A stretch of DNA of 64,000 nucleotides from Apis mellifera (Eukaryota; Arthropoda; Insecta; Hymenoptera; Apidae), in the NCBI RefSeq assembly GCF_003254395.2, contig NC_037648.1, positions 15,252,330 through 15,316,329 on the forward strand, read 5' to 3'. This document shows, piece by piece, positions 25,682 to 39,534 of this stretch. Every line of letters begins with the position of its first letter. Position 1 is the first letter of the stretch. A model generated the notes under the pieces. It ran no database searches and was not told the DNA's origin. It saw only the letters and a list, made by a program, of their open reading frames with translations. The translations under genes and the position numbers were made by a program.

Positions 25682-28600
25682 AAAAGTGAGTGATTTAAAA
25701 GAAAAAGAAAAAAAAAGAAAAATAAAAAGAAAACAGAAAGTCGTGACACGGATTTCTTTTTTTCTTTCGTGATTGAATGAAATCTGAAAATCGACCTGAA
25801 GGAAAACTTCTGCGCATTCTTCCGCGCACACTCTATCGGTGACTAATTAAATTTCGTCACGATTCCCCTCCATCTTTTTCTTTCGTTTCTGCTTTCTTCG
25901 ATAGCTTTATGGATAAATCTTTCGATTATTTTTTCAGTGTTCTTTTTTTATTCGTTGTGTTTCCAAAAAATATTTGATTAACAGAAAAAGTTATCTTTCA
26001 ATTTTGTTAAATAATTAACCTTTAAAGTGTAAATATCTTCATGGTTGAAGAGGTTATAGTAAGAATTTTTTTATTGATATTATCAATGATATTGCATATA
26101 TTGTTGGATTAAACTTTATTATTTTTTATTATATTAACTATTTAGGGATGAGTACTCTCTCGATTTTGATTCTCAACATATTGAAGGTATTTTCTATAAA
26201 ATGAGATTATAAATTGAGAATATTGTATAAAATATTATTAAAATATGAAAGATAAAGAAGATGTATGTATTGTTTTATGAAAATATACATAATATAATAA
26301 TATAATATTAAATAATATTATTTAAAATAAAATTTGTAATATAACAAATTTGTGTTTGTGAAAAATGTATTGGATATTTCAAAAATTAGGTAACAAACTT
26401 TAATTATAATTACTAGAATTTAATTTAACTTAATTTAATTTTACTTAACTATAACTTTGATTGCTGTAATAGTAGTGTTTGTTTGCAAAAGATAATTCAT
26501 ATTAGTTTGATGTATACATGGAATAAAATAATATACAGAGTGTTATTCCATCAATAAAAATATAAATTTTTTAAAAAGATAATTTGAAAGAAAAATTTAT
26601 TATTTATAATTTACTTTCAATCTGTCGAATATAATCGTTATCGTTTAAAAATAATTAAACGTTCAAATATGCATTTTCAAAATACAATACTTGAATATTT
26701 AACTTGCTATGTGACTGTATATTTTTTATAAACACAAATTTATTTATCTTATTAAATCAATACCTTATAATCTTTACAAAAATATAAAACTGTATAAAAA
26801 TCAAAATTTTACGTCTATATAAAAAAGTAAATTAAAAATTTTTCATTTTTTTTCTTTTTTTCAGTTTCTAACCTCTCCCTTTTTGGAAAAAATGAAAAAA
26901 AATATCTATCAAAATATTGATCTGATTCCGGGTAATTAAAGCAAACATTTGGAAATGGAATAGGTAATCGGCGAAAAACGGAACCGATAATCGAGACAGT
27001 GGTGTGACGCCTCATTTCCCAGTGAAATTTAATAGAGTTTCTTCGTGCATTGTGCGTTTGCCGGGTGCGATCATTGAAAATTGCCGATATTCCACGACGA
27101 GGGTGGAATACGGAACGATCCAGTTGAATGACAACGAGATAACCGAATCAACGACGGTATCTCCGTTATTAGGAGGCCGACGATTCTCTCGAATAATGGC
27201 CCCGCCTCTGCTACGTGCCTGTACATACTGGATGCGTTTTCGTGGAAAATGCGAACGTCGTATGAATCGAGCAGAATTTTTTTACAATTTCTAATTTTTC
27301 ATCCTTTTCTTTTCGAATTTTTCATTAATATTTTATTACTTTGTTAAAAAATAATAATAAGATATATATATATTTATCGACAGAAGTTCCTCAGTAGATA
27401 CATATGTGTATATATATACATTTTTTTTAGATTAAAGTTTTTCCAAGTAAAAGAATTTTTTAATGCTAAAAATAAAAAACTCGAAGTAATATTTTATTTT
27501 ATTGCTTTGAAAGTGTATGTATTTGATGTCTTATAGTGCCTCTGATGAGGTTAAGTTGGAAATAAAATAACAGAAAATATAGCAGGCTATAACATTATAT
27601 TAATGATTTTTCGAATATGCTTGTACAAAGAGTAAGTAAATATATGTAAAAATAATTGAATTTCAAAAGTAACAAAAGAAAAACAAAAAGAGAAGGTAGC
27701 GATTTGATTCTTCCATCGAAATCTTATTGGAAAATCGAAATGTATAGGTTAGGTTTGGTTATATTCTCGAGAGAGGAAAGAAGTGGCGAAGTAGAACCAG
27801 AAAACGCCGGAAATGTTATCGAAATGAATGTCGGAGACGCGGTTGTCGTTTTTCTTTTCTTTTCTGATATGTTTGTTCGATTGATAACGAAAAGTATAGT
27901 GTTTTTTCCAGTATTCTTTTATCGTATTTATTTCTTTAGTTCGATAATTGATTTTGTACGAATATTTTTTTTCTTTTATTTTCGTTAAATAAAAATTTCA
28001 AAATATTTTCAAAAGAGTGGAATTTTTGATAAAGACAAAAAAACACAATTTGTTTCGTCCGAATTGAAAGTCGAATTGATCGTTTCCCATTAAAATTTAT
28101 TACACTTCATCTTTCGAAAATTTTCATGATGAAATATCTACATATTTTCATTCCAACTTTATAATAAAGATTTTTATATTGCGTTTATTCTATTTTCATT
28201 TCTCTTTTATTTATCTTTTTTGTAGATCAATTATATCAAATTGATTAAAAGTCGATCCTACACTTAACCTAAAAATATAAATTGATTTTGAAGAAAATTT
28301 ATATGTATATGAAACATAGCGGAGCAATTTTTAAGAATATGAAAAATAAATTATCAAAATATTCTTTCCATCTCCAAAAGATCATTTTTCACTCATAAGA
28401 TCGATTACATCACATGCATGCTATCAATCAATCAAAGAGAAATAAGAGATTTATTCAAATGCTTTCGACGTTTATTATTCCATCACGTTCACGCTTCGTT
28501 ATGTTTCTATTGAATAAATAAGCCAAATAAAAGTATATGCGATGGGTGGTACGAGGGTGGAACTAGAGACCAGCCTTGGGCCAGGTTCCTGAACGAAACG

Positions 28601-31079
28601 AGTCGCGGCACGAGGACACGCGATATCCGGGGCCAATCGTGCCGGTAATCGTTGCAGTTTCGCTTTTTGTTCGCGGAATATTTCGCAATAGTGCGTGCTT
28701 TGACCGATAAAATCCTTCTTCTTAAACAGTCTTAAATAACAATAAAAAAAAAAGTTTTTTTTTTTCATCATGTTGCGTGTCGTTTAATAAATAGTCGGTA
28801 TCAATCTTTGCAAATTCACGACACCTTTGGAAATTCGTTTGGCTTTCGTGACAATCTTAATAACTATAGATCGAACTACAGATCGAACTACAGATCGAAA
28901 TTATATTTTTTTTTTCTTTTTTTGTTCTTCCAAAAAATGCATAAAATATGTTAAGTAAAACGAAATAGTATTCGTTTCAAAAAAAGCGAAAGAATTAAAA
29001 TCGAAAAAGCAATAAAAGATTAATTAAATTGAAAATTAATTGAGAAATTAAATTGAGAAAGAACACGAGAAAACGCGAGAAGTTTTAAAAAGTTGTTATC
29101 GACGGAGGTAAAGATGCTCGATATAGCATCGAATTGAGAATGGCAGTTGAAACTGTCATCACTGTTTCACTAGTGAGGATTCTCGGATTAGAGAGAAACA
29201 AAGCGAGGATTTTTTTGTTGTCCGATTGATATGGATATCGTGAAACATCGTTCGACCCAGAAATTACGCGATACGATTTTTTTTCTTACCTAGAAATTTG
29301 AATTACGAAGGAACACAGGTGAAAGAGGTTATGTAACTTGCTGTGGTCGTGTTTAGCTGCATCGTCTGGCAAAACTAGCCTTTGTCCATCAAGATTATCC
29401 AACGAACGATCGAGATAGCCACGGAACTCTTACACGTTTCAACTACTTACACGAAGGCAAAGGTCAGATTGTCAATTAATTGTGATAATCCGTGAAAAAA
29501 GGTGATACGAAAGAAAAATCAAAATATATAAATGGCTAATTGTCGGTAAAATAGTTACCGAATTCTCTAACTCTAAGTAATTAATTTATTATCACGGATA
29601 GATTTGTCTTCTGTCGATTAATTTATTATTAGATATCTAATAATTCATTTATCACTATCTACGTTCGAAGCAGTTAATTCTCGTCGATCGTTAATTATTG
29701 CAAAGATATCTTCTGGGAGCTATAAATGTGTCAATTACTTTGATCGATCTTACTATAATTCCGGTGTAAATTAAACCGAAGCTAAGAGGAAATATCGTTA
29801 TCAAAGCAAAAAGAGAAACGTAAGTTATATAGATATTATTAATTAAAAATAATTCGATAAAAATTTTTCTTGTATCTTTTTTCAACATTTACTTATAAGG
29901 TGATAATTGAACAAACACAAAATTAACAGAAGTGAATTTATCTACTCTTTTTCGATTAATCGAAAGATAAAACTCTGTTCGATTAATCGCAGATACTATT
30001 TTTCGATTCTGTACAATTTGAGAGTTATACGATTTGTAAACGTTTTTTGTCGAAGTTAAGCTTGTTTAAATACGAGTATAATTTAACGATCATCTAGCAA
30101 TGCGTGCAATTGCATAGAGTGCACCTTGACCCAGCAGACCTGGCTTTGATCGCGGTTAGAATTTGCGTGCCAATCAAGATTAAGTATCCAGCTGGCCCAG
30201 CTAACCTTTAGTGCGTAATACGCCGTGTCTCTTTACCTACGGTACACTGATCGTTTAAGAAAACATTTCTTAACGTTTCAACTACAATAAGTGTTCAATA
30301 AAAGATATTTATTTAATGTGAACAATATCATAGAATGTTTATTCGATAAATTTCACTTCTGAGAATTCAATAGTAAAAGGTTACAAGTTAAAATAAATAA
30401 AGAATATAAAGTTTCAAACGTTAAAAGAATATTTAGGTTAAGTTAGGTTAAGTTACGTATTTCTCACTTTTTCATTTTCTTTTATTTTTTTTTTTTTAGG
30501 AGAATAAGATGATAATGCTCGATAATAAAAAACGGTTAAAACTATATAAAGTTTCAAAAAATATTCAGGTATGTGTAAAATTAATCCCGTTATTCTATTT
30601 TTTTTTCTCTCATTTTTGCGGAGAGTAAAAACGATCGTGTTTCTCTCTAGCTTGTTATTACCGAGTATATTTTAATTTCTGCTTGTCTACTTGTTCTCTA
30701 TATAAAGTCGGTTATTAATTCTTCTGAGGCTCGTTATATACATTGAAAGACAAATATTTCCTTGCAGATTAATAAACGAGAAACAAGGTCGATAAGATTG
30801 GACATCGGTTTACGATCGTGCACCTACCGTGCATCCATGTCTTTCCAACAGGCTGATTTATGCGTTGGTTAAACCTCTTTCGAGGATCATACTGGGGGCT
30901 TCTGATGATGACTGAAACTCGGTTTATGCTCGCTTCGATCAACTTCGATCAACTCTATATAATTCATATCTGCATCTTCGTTTTAACAAGGGAAATTGGG
31001 TAAACAGAATTGGCTGCTTTGAATCTTCTTGTTTACATCTAGAATTCTTTATTCGAATATTCTTTCTTTGTTGATGTTT
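24166..31079. other. eag intron 1, long noncoding stretch
   Basis: Contains a CA/TA run (25331-25371), a GA run of about 60 bases (25617-25678), a three-fold 'agatcgaactac' repeat (about 28867-28900) and a perfect 16-base palindrome TTTCGATTAATCGAAA at 29950-29965. GC-richer single-copy patches at 24310-24500, 27000-27290, 28540-28680, 29330-29470, 30090-30240 and 30790-30930 are candidates for conserved noncoding elements. Open frames over these patches have no recognisable protein content. Confidence 0.5.
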
Positions 31080-31475
31080 AATCAATTGATCATTATTCTA
31101 TGAACAACGATCAAAGAAAGACGTCTCGTCTTTTATTTCGTCGAAAATTTAAATTTGCAAAATTTTAAAAATATCTATCGTTATGCCACTAGCTATATTA
31201 ATAGATAGTGATTATTTCACAAATGGTGATCAAAATGATGTCATTTTTTTTCGAAATTAAATTTCTTTGAAAATTTTTCATAATTGTAAAATTTAAAAAT
31301 TTTCTATTTTTATAGATAAACCAATGGAATGCGATTACTTCACGAATGACAATCAAAGGAAGGCGTTTCATTTCTTTTTTTTTAAAACTTCTGGTTCCCA
31401 AGTTTTGAAAAGTTAAAAGATTTTCTATTTTTACATTCGAATCAATAGAATACAATAATTCGATCAGAAAAAGAC
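31080..31475. repeat. Decayed tandem repeat, unit about 120-130 bp
   Basis: About three units share 'gatagtgattatttcacaaa', 'gatcaaa', 'cgtctc' or 'gtttcattt', and 'aaaattttctatttttata'. Variant starts occur near 31090, 31200 and 31320. A minus-strand open frame (31198-31548) crosses it and is judged non-coding. Confidence 0.5.
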
Positions 31476-32880
31476 TCTTTTCGCCATTCCTCGCGCCAAC
31501 AATTACATAGACCACGTAGAGGAAAGTCGGCACCTTGAAAACGAGCATTGACTATGCCCACGGAAGAAGGTCGGCCGGTTTTAGTTCGCGTTATATTTAT
31601 CGCCGCTTGTAATCGATAGTTCGTCTCTCAGGTAAACAGTGTAGGAGCAATCGTTATTTCGGGGAGAAGAGTATGTCGCCGCATTGGCCCCGTACTTGAA
31701 CCACTTTCCACACAATTCTAAACGCGATTAAGACCCGTTTCGCGCGTCATCGGTACAAACAACGATTTCTACACGATTTACATTTATTGATTTGATTGTA
31801 ATTGCAAAAATTCATCACGATCATTTATTACAATTATTTCTATAATCTTTTTAACATATACTTGATTTAATTTCTTCTTGTTTTATTTTTCATCAAACAA
31901 AATTAAGTTTATGAATCGTCGTTTAAAAATTTGGAAAGCAATAATTTTGAAACGTCGTTATATTTATTTGTTACGAAAATTTGGCGAATAATAAAATATA
32001 TATTTATTATAAAGTAAAAAGAACGAAATACTAAAAAGAGGTTAGGTTAGATTGTCAATAAACGTTTATTATACAAGAGACTTTCGCACTTTATTTGTAG
32101 AAAATGTTTTATTTTATTTATTACAAATGTAAAATTCAAATCATTGAACAATATATATCGAGTATATTTGATAAAATTTTATTATATCGTATCGCTATAT
32201 TATATTATCGCTGGATTGCTAGATTGCATTTATGGAAAATTCGAAAGATACAAACGAGAAAATTGAAGGAACGAATAAACGTTTAATCAAATTAAAGTAA
32301 AAGGATTAGAAAATTTTGTTGATAGAGGTTTCACTTTACCTGGTTTCAAGATTGGAATCCCTCGTTGATCGAAAGGCTTGCTCCACGATCTCGTGAATAT
32401 CGGCGCGTGCACACGCACGCACGATTCTATGTTTAATGGACTTTTCTACTTAGAGGCCAATCAAGTGCTACCAACCGTCCCGAACATCTTTCCTCTTTCA
32501 CGCGCAATCTCTCGCCCAGAGTTGGCAGTTGAAAAAGTAACTAGTTAAAAATTTCGAATAAACTTACTTTAAGTAATTAGTCATTAAATAAAGTACTCAT
32601 AAAATGGAATAACGTTTATTCGTAGTTATTATAATTGATTTTCTTTTCGCATAATTTGGCTGTTTCGCATTGTAATTTGCGGTTTTTCGATACTTTGAGA
32701 ATAAATTATTGAAGTAATTTCATTCTTAACCTCAATTGTTAAAATTTGTTCTCGCTTATACTTTACTTCATGGTTTTGTAAATCGAGGAGAAGGACAACG
32801 AAAAATAGATTAGAAACGAAATTTAATTAATTAAGGATGCGAATATAAAGTGATAGTATTTTTTTTCACAAGTGATTAAA
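31476..32880. other. eag intron 1, noncoding
   Basis: A GC-richer patch at 31550-31700 contains a CTCTCAG|GTAAAC donor-like site at about 31631. Another patch lies at 32340-32520. The rest is AT-rich. No gene is identified. Confidence 0.45.
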
Positions 32881-33430
32881 TAATTTTATTTTGCAATGCA
32901 ATGTCTAGGAATGCGAATATATTTCACAATTTGAAATTTTCGACAGTTATTTTTGAGAATATTTTTCGCAAGCTGTATACTGTGTTGGAAGATAATAAAG
33001 TTTTCATATTTAAAGATAAAAGTGCGTTTGAGAGAAAAATTCTCGAAAATCGCTTTTGAGAATATTTTTGGCAAATGGAAGCCACGTTGAGATTGTCCAG
33101 ATTGATAATTTTCACGAGAAATAATTTTGAACAATAATCAAAGAGTTTTATTATCAAATGTTTTATTTTGCATCTTTACGTTTGAGGGTAAAATTGAGAA
33201 TTGCTTTCGAGATTTTTTGCAAGTGGATACGTTGAAAGCGATACTAAGTTTCTTAAATGCAATATCTAAGTATATATTTCAGAAACTCTCGAGAGTCTTG
33301 AAAGTATTTTTGACAAGTGAAAGTTATATTCACTTTCAATTTCACTATCTACTTGTGAAAAATAATTTTTAAGAATAATTCCCCAAAATCTTCATTATCA
33401 AGCGTATTTTCTATCTTATAAGAAAATTTT
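32881..33430. repeat. Decayed tandem repeat, about 100-140 bp unit
   Basis: The segment 'ttttgagaatatttttggca' with 'cgttgaga' or 'gtgttgga' recurs in diverged form near 32950, 33053, 33205 and 33300, with intervening 'attatcaa...tttattttgcat' blocks. Short open frames on both strands follow the repeat and are not genes. Confidence 0.5.
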
Positions 33431-35380
33431 TGAAAATTAATCAATTCAATTAGTAATTTTTATTCTGAATGCAAAATCTATTAGGCAAAAAATATTCTCG
33501 ACGATATTTTACTTTTAAATACAACATTCCAAATGTTGCTCCAGTATAAATAAAGTTGAATAAAGTCCACAAGCAATAAATTCTAATATACCTAATACCC
33601 CATGATTTATAATCGACAGTTTGTATCCTGTCTCGCATCCAGTCATTTGGAAACATTACCTAGAGTTTCGAAACGAAATAAGCCGAAAAATATTAATTTC
33701 CCTCGAGCGGCAAAGTTGAAACCCTAACGAACACCCTTAATTACCAATTACCAAGTTGGTTCACTAGTAAAACTTATTCCCCACCTCTCGCCCTTGTTCG
33801 ACACTAAATTTTCCTTTGCTGGGAAAATTGTGAAAAATTTGTTCACACACCTTGGTGAAAATTTATCAATAGGCTATTTTAATTGCAATTAAAATTTACA
33901 TTCCAAAGATTTTTTTCCCGTAAATGCATAAACATTTATCGTTGAAAGTGACGTTTTTAATAAACCTATGATACGTTCCATCGATCGATGTATAATTTTA
34001 AGTGAAAACTTTAATATTCTAGAATCTCTTTGCAAAGTAATAATTTACGAGGGTAATTTATTCTGTGGATGAATTACGACACGATGTATAATATAAAATA
34101 TTTCATGATAAATATCGTGAAATAATGTACAATACGTATTGTGCACGAATATCGTGATACCATTTTTAAACATCCTTTAAAGTACTCTTAATATCTCAAC
34201 GATGTCTGTGTGGAAAATATATCAAATACGATAATGTTATCGCATTTTATCGCTTCGTTCAATTTTTTTCTTTTCTTTTTTTTTTTTACCACGAAACTCA
34301 AAAAGAGCCAGATCATTATCCATCGTCGTTCGAGAACAGAAAATTCGTCTCGATTTATATATTTGCATTAATTCTTACATTTCTTCCCTTTTAATTCGAA
34401 CGAGTAAACGTAAGACACTTTCAATTTTGTCGAAAAATTATTCCAAGCTATCGAGGGAACGCAGAAAGATGGCACGAGCGATAAAGAAAGAATGTCGCGC
34501 GATAGAGGGGAGAAAATTCAGCTGGTTACGTTACTGTGCGGCATGGCTGATGAAAGGTTGACCCTTTCCACTGGCGTGCGGTTGATTCGCCAGCTATTCT
34601 ACTGATCCCTCGTTTAACTCGAAGGATAAAAGTTTAAGTATAAAAGTTCGTGGAATCGCTCTTGACAAATATTCTTCGATATTCGATACTATGTTAATTC
34701 TTATTTGATAAATGATAAATTTTTTAAAATTGTAATTTTTTCTGAGTTATCTCGAAAGTACTAAATTTTTAGAGAATCCCATTCAACATTTTTATTTCTC
34801 CATAACAGTTACCGCGTTCAGAGTAAACTCTTTTAACTCGAGAAATCGAATAAATTTTTGAAATAAAAAATAAAATCCAACAACATGGTATTCGAAAAAT
34901 TATATAATTATTGCTATTTGATTCCTCTTGCTGAAAAAAAATCCTTTTCGAACTGATCCAAGGACGTGACCGAGGTATTATATTTTTCCCTTATGAAACA
35001 TGTTGTAATCCTCTTGCACGAGGAGGAAATTCCCCCGAAGAAGCGGATAAATCTTGGCGGAGTCGCCCTATCGGGGAATAACAGAACGAAGTGGTGGAAA
35101 CACGGCGATCGATGATGGTGAAACATAGCCCGCGAGACAAGGATTTTCCACCACCAACAGATGTGTTATCGAGCAGAGTTTTCAAGGGAAATTACGCAAG
35201 CAGCGAAATTCCTTTCGCCTTTCGAATGAGACAACGTCTGTGATGAAACGAATTTTTTTTTTTCTTTAAATAAATCTTTGTTCAATTACTTGTCCTTTGA
35301 TTACCTATATTTCCTTGTGTTTTTCAAATCTAATTAACAATTGTTTTTTCGAAGAAATATAAAAATTCGAGTCCATTGAA
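33431..35380. other. eag intron 1, noncoding
   Basis: Two GC-richer single-copy patches, 34445-34620 and 34925-35200, stand out from AT-rich sequence. The overlapping minus-strand frames at 34914-35185 have no recognisable domain. Confidence 0.45.
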
Positions 35381-36710
35381 ATTTACTTAAGAAGAATTGT
35401 GTGGAATTGCTTTTACAAACGTGTCAAAATTCAAGTCTATTGAAATTTAATTAAAAAGAATTATGTGGAATTGCTTTTTATAAAAATTTAAAAATTCGAT
35501 TCCATTGAAATTATGTGGAATTGCACTTACAAAAATGTCAAAATTAGATTCAATGGAAAATTCCATTCGAGAAAAATTGTGGAATTGTGGAATGGAATTG
35601 CTTTTACGAAAATGTAAAATCTCGATTTCATTGAAATTGCGTGGAATTGTGTTTACAAAAATTAATCAAGATTAGATTCAATGGAAATTCCATTTAAGAA
35701 AAATTGTGTGGAATTGCCTTTACAAAAATGTTAAAATTAGATTCCGTTGAAATTGTGTGGAATTGTCTTTACAAAAATTAATCAAGATTAGATTCAATGG
35801 AAAATTCCATTCAAGAAAAATTGTGTGGAATTGCATTTACAAAAATGTCAAGATTAAATTCAATGGAAAATTCCATTCAAGAAAAATTGTGCGGAATTGC
35901 TTTTACGAAAATGTAAAAATTCGATTTCATTGGAATTGCGTGGAATTGCATTTACAAGAATTAATCAAGATTAGATTCAATGGAAAATTCCATTCAAGAA
36001 AAATTGTGTGGAATTGCCTTTACAAAAATGTCAAGATTAAATTCAATGGAAAATTCCATTCAAGAAAAATTGTGTGGAATTGCTTTTACGAAAATATAAA
36101 AATTCGATTTCATTGGAATTGCGTGTAATTGCATTTACAAGAATTAATCAAGATTAGATTCAATGGAAAATTCCATTCAAAAAAAATTGTGAAAACTTGT
36201 GAAATTGCTTTTGCAAAATGCAAAATTCGATTTCATTGAAATTGTGTGAAATTGCCTTTAAAAATTAATCAAGATTAGATACAATGGAAAATTCCATTTA
36301 AGAAAAATTGTGTGGAATTGCTTTTACAAAAATGTGAAAATTCGATTCCATTGAAATTGTGTGGAATTGCCTTTACAAAAATTAATCAAGATTAGATTCA
36401 ATGGAAAATTCCATTCAAGAAAAATTGTGTGGAATTGGTTTCGCAAAAATGTCAAATTTTTATTCATTTAAGAATAATCGTGTGGAGTTGCTTTTACACA
36501 AATGTAAAAATTCGATTCCGTCGAAATTCGATCGAGAAGAATCGTATGGAATTGCCTTTTCAAAAATGCAAAATTGCGAAATTAAGAAGATTAAAAAGAA
36601 TTACGTGGAATTGCTGTTAGTAAAAGTATCAAATTTTGATTCATTTAAGAAGAATTGTATGGAATTGATTTTGCTATAAAAATTCCATTCCATTGAAAAA
36701 TTATCCACTT
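35381..36710. repeat. Minisatellite with about 183-bp higher-order unit
   Basis: A core 'gtgtggaattgcttttac' recurs roughly every 49-69 bases. Three subunits of about 67, 67 and 49 bases form a larger unit: 'attaatcaagattagattca' occurs near 35664, 35784, 35967, 36147, 36265 and 36385, and the section 35763-35946-36129 repeats at 183 bases. Plus-strand frames across it (for example 35757-36128) read as a peptide repeat, but this is a by-product of unit lengths divisible by three. Confidence 0.85.
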
Positions 36711-38680
36711 GACAATTTTCGCTTTTTCGAAAAAAATATTAAAAAAAAAAAAAAATATTCCATTATAATCCACTTAAAGAGGAATTGTTTACAGAATTGC
36801 TTTCGCAAAAATCTGAAAATTCCATTACGCAAAATCCGCTTACAAAATCTTCTTTCGATCGGCTAACTTTCCGCGCACGCAACGAACGACGCAACCAACC
36901 GATAAACCGCTACCTTTCGAAACGTAGATAATGGATAAAGGAAGGGAGGAGGGGGGCGGGAATAGAATACTTAAAAGTTGACGTTGCCAGGCTAGAAGCG
37001 GCGGAATCCCGCCCGCGGAACGGGGAGAGATGGAAACGGTTCTCTTACATCGGTCGGTTCGTCCATCCATATTCAAGAGACCGTTACCGACCTTTGCCGA
37101 ATCCGGTTTGCTGCCATAGGTTGCCTCGGTTAATAAACGCGTTAAAAAACACTCGAGTCGGATCACGAGACGAGCGAGGGGCCGTGAAAATAATGCCTCG
37201 AGGAATTTTTCCATCCACCGATCCAATTTGCCCATTCCAAATATCCTATAGTCCCTTTTTCAAACCACGAGGCCCCACTACTATTCCTTTTAAACTGGAT
37301 AAATAACCGGCTTTGCTCGAATTAAGCGGAGGAGATTACCTCGAGCATTACTTCTCCCTAACGTAAACAACGTAATTCTATCTGTATCCATTTTCAAAGC
37401 TGTAATCCAATCCAATCGTTTTTTGGCGTGGATACGATTGACGATGAAAAGTAGGATGATGAAAGAAGCGAGGGGAAAAAAATGTTTAAATTTATCTTCG
37501 CGCGTCGATCATAAATTGAACGATATGTAAATTCGAAAAGAAATGTTTCTTCGATGTAGATTCCGTCCAAACGTCTTTATTTTTCGTTATCCGTGGTAAA
37601 TTTTATAAATTTAATAAATCGATCTTTTATTTAATTATGAATCTAACACGTAAAAGAAAATTTCAATTAATTTAATCTAATTCGTTCCTGTGATAAATTT
37701 ATCAAAAATTTTAACGTAAACTCGAAAGGGTTGATGGACATTGATCTCGAGAGAGAGAGAGAGAAAGAGAGGGGATAAATCATCACGTTCATCTTCCTCC
37801 GTCGAGACGTCGATCAAGAGTCAAGCTTCTTCGAAACACCTGACACTGAGAAGGGTTGACGAGTGGTAGGATGAGGGAAGAGATGGGCGCAGACGACGAA
37901 CAGCCACTTTCGATCGAGTGTCCTCTCGAATCGCGGCCTCTTCGTCTCGAAAAGCCTCTAAACGATGCATCCTCCAATGTTTCTATGCTTGTTCTCGCCC
38001 TTGACCAAGCCTATGCAACAGGAACTCGAGCCTCCTCCACCACCATTTTCCACGAGTTCCATTTGCCAAACCCTCCTCCTTCTCTTCTCCCCCCCTCCCT
38101 TCCCCCATTCCAATCGTGAATCTTTCACCGATTGGATGGAAAGAGATAAGACCTGACTATATGTTTCCATATAGTCGAATGATGAATGATAGAGAAATGG
38201 AGAGGAGAAGGAGGAGAAGAAAAAGGAGGAATTGTTCGAATAATTTTGTTTCTTTGGATGGATAGTCTTGGCAGAATTGGATTAGAGAAAGAGAGAGATT
38301 GTATAATTGTTGTGAAAGGTCGGTATGGTAAATCGACGGAGGAAAGATGGTAAAACAGGATAGAGAAAAAAGTGGTTGTGATCCTTTCTCGATCAGTTCT
38401 TTGAGAAAATTATTTTATATATTTTTCGTTGAGATCGCGTGCATTTGCAACGGTTCAAAATTTTTGGTCGAGTATAAAATGTCGTAGAAGTAACGAGTGG
38501 ATGTTGATCTGTAGAGATTTAATAGGTTATGAATATTAAATGTATGATGGGTTGTTAGATGGAAGTAAATTTAATTAAACTTTGGCCTCGTGAAAAGGAG
38601 AACGGTGAAAAGGTAAAAACTTGATTAGTAATTTCTAATAACTTTTAGTTTTTTTTTTTCTAAATATTCTGAAAAATCGT
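36711..38680. other. eag intron 1, noncoding
   Basis: Two GC-rich islands (36840-37310 and 37780-38160) contain overlapping open frames on both strands, including a 131-codon minus-strand frame at 36840-37235. None shows a domain, and none lies in convincing splice context. A GA run lies at 37750-37772. Confidence 0.45.
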
Positions 38681-39185
38681 TGCATCTAATTCGTTCGAAT
38701 TAAAATTTCGCGAATCGTCAATGTTATTATGCTCTACACACTTCGTTCGAATCCGAATTTTCAAATTAGGTTAGGTTAGGAAACTTTGGATTTCAAACAA
38801 ACTTTCCATCGACGAAAGCAAATTGCTCCGTGTATAACATTTTCTTCGATGTATTTCGAATTTTCAGATTAAATTAGAAATCGATTTGGACGATTTCATC
38901 CTCTCAAAGAAATTTTGCATTAATAAAATACTCAACGATACAATATACTTCGTTCCATTCGTTTAAATTCGAATTTTTTCAAGTTAACTTGGAAAACTTT
39001 CCAACGACGAAAACAAATTGTTTTACGTAATATATTACGCTCTATCGTTTCATTTGATCCTTTACAAATTACATCGATTTCAAAGAAATTTTCCAATCGA
39101 CAAATTACACTCCTCAACTAACCTTATTATACTCCACATACGCGCTCGAATTCGTTCGAATCCTCCGTTTCTAGGTTAGGATTCA
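38681..39185. repeat. Decayed repeats with 'ttcgaattttc' and TTAGG-like motifs
   Basis: 'ttcgaattttcaaattaggt', 'ttcgaattttcagatta' and 'ttcgaattttttcaagtta' occur near 38753, 38849 and 38966, each followed by 'aactttcca(a/t)cgacgaaa(a/g)caaatt' or a relative. The first carries three short ggtta units resembling insect telomeric repeat. Confidence 0.5.
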
Positions 39186-39229
39186 AATTTCACGAGACAT
39201 TCTTCTCCAGTCTTCGAATCTTCGCGACG

Positions 39230-39534
39230 AAACAGCCGGTGGATGAACGAGCACTTTCAACCGGACGATCGAAAGGATAAGGCGGGAGGGCGGTGGGCGG
39301 GCGGGCGGGTTAGAAAGTTGCATAGGGTCGGTGCACGTAGCCTTGACCCGTATTCAGGGGGCAGGTCAGGGGAGTGCGTCGGTACGGACGCGGCACAGAA
39401 CGCTCGTTTCGTTCGCGTTGCGTGCACAGGAACCTGTTATCGTTATTATCCGTGATTCGCTCTAGGGGAATAATAAAGACAAATCCCAAGGCCGTGCAAG
39501 ATTTCCTGCTCGACGTTTAATGCGTAATAAGTCG
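39230..39534 (+). promoter_or_regulatory. GC-rich island ending in a strong donor
   Basis: About 300 bases of GC-rich sequence end at AGTCG|GTAAGT (donor 39535), a consensus splice donor. A G-rich microrepeat (gggcgggc) lies at 39293-39308. It may be an alternative first exon of eag, 4 kb upstream of exon 2. The 70-codon open frame inside (39243-39455) stops before the donor, so any such exon would be leader sequence. Confidence 0.3.

Noticed and set aside
25375..25831. Minus-strand frames with long serine-leucine repeats
   Set aside because: They are encoded by a GA/CT dinucleotide run.
35757..36128. 123-codon frame with internal peptide repeats
   Set aside because: It is produced by a minisatellite whose larger unit is divisible by three. 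The peptide repeat mirrors the DNA repeat.
36840..37235. 131-codon minus-strand open frame
   Set aside because: It lies in a GC-rich island with overlapping frames, no domain and no splice or promoter support.
38745..38775. GTTCGAATCC string resembling a tRNA T-arm
   Set aside because: No matching acceptor stem, D-arm or anticodon arm could be found around it.
38765..38785. TTAGG-type strings as interstitial telomere repeats (also at 25185, 30434, 32040, 41847, 44617)
   Set aside because: Each has only two or three imperfect units in AT-rich DNA. That is too short to claim telomeric origin.
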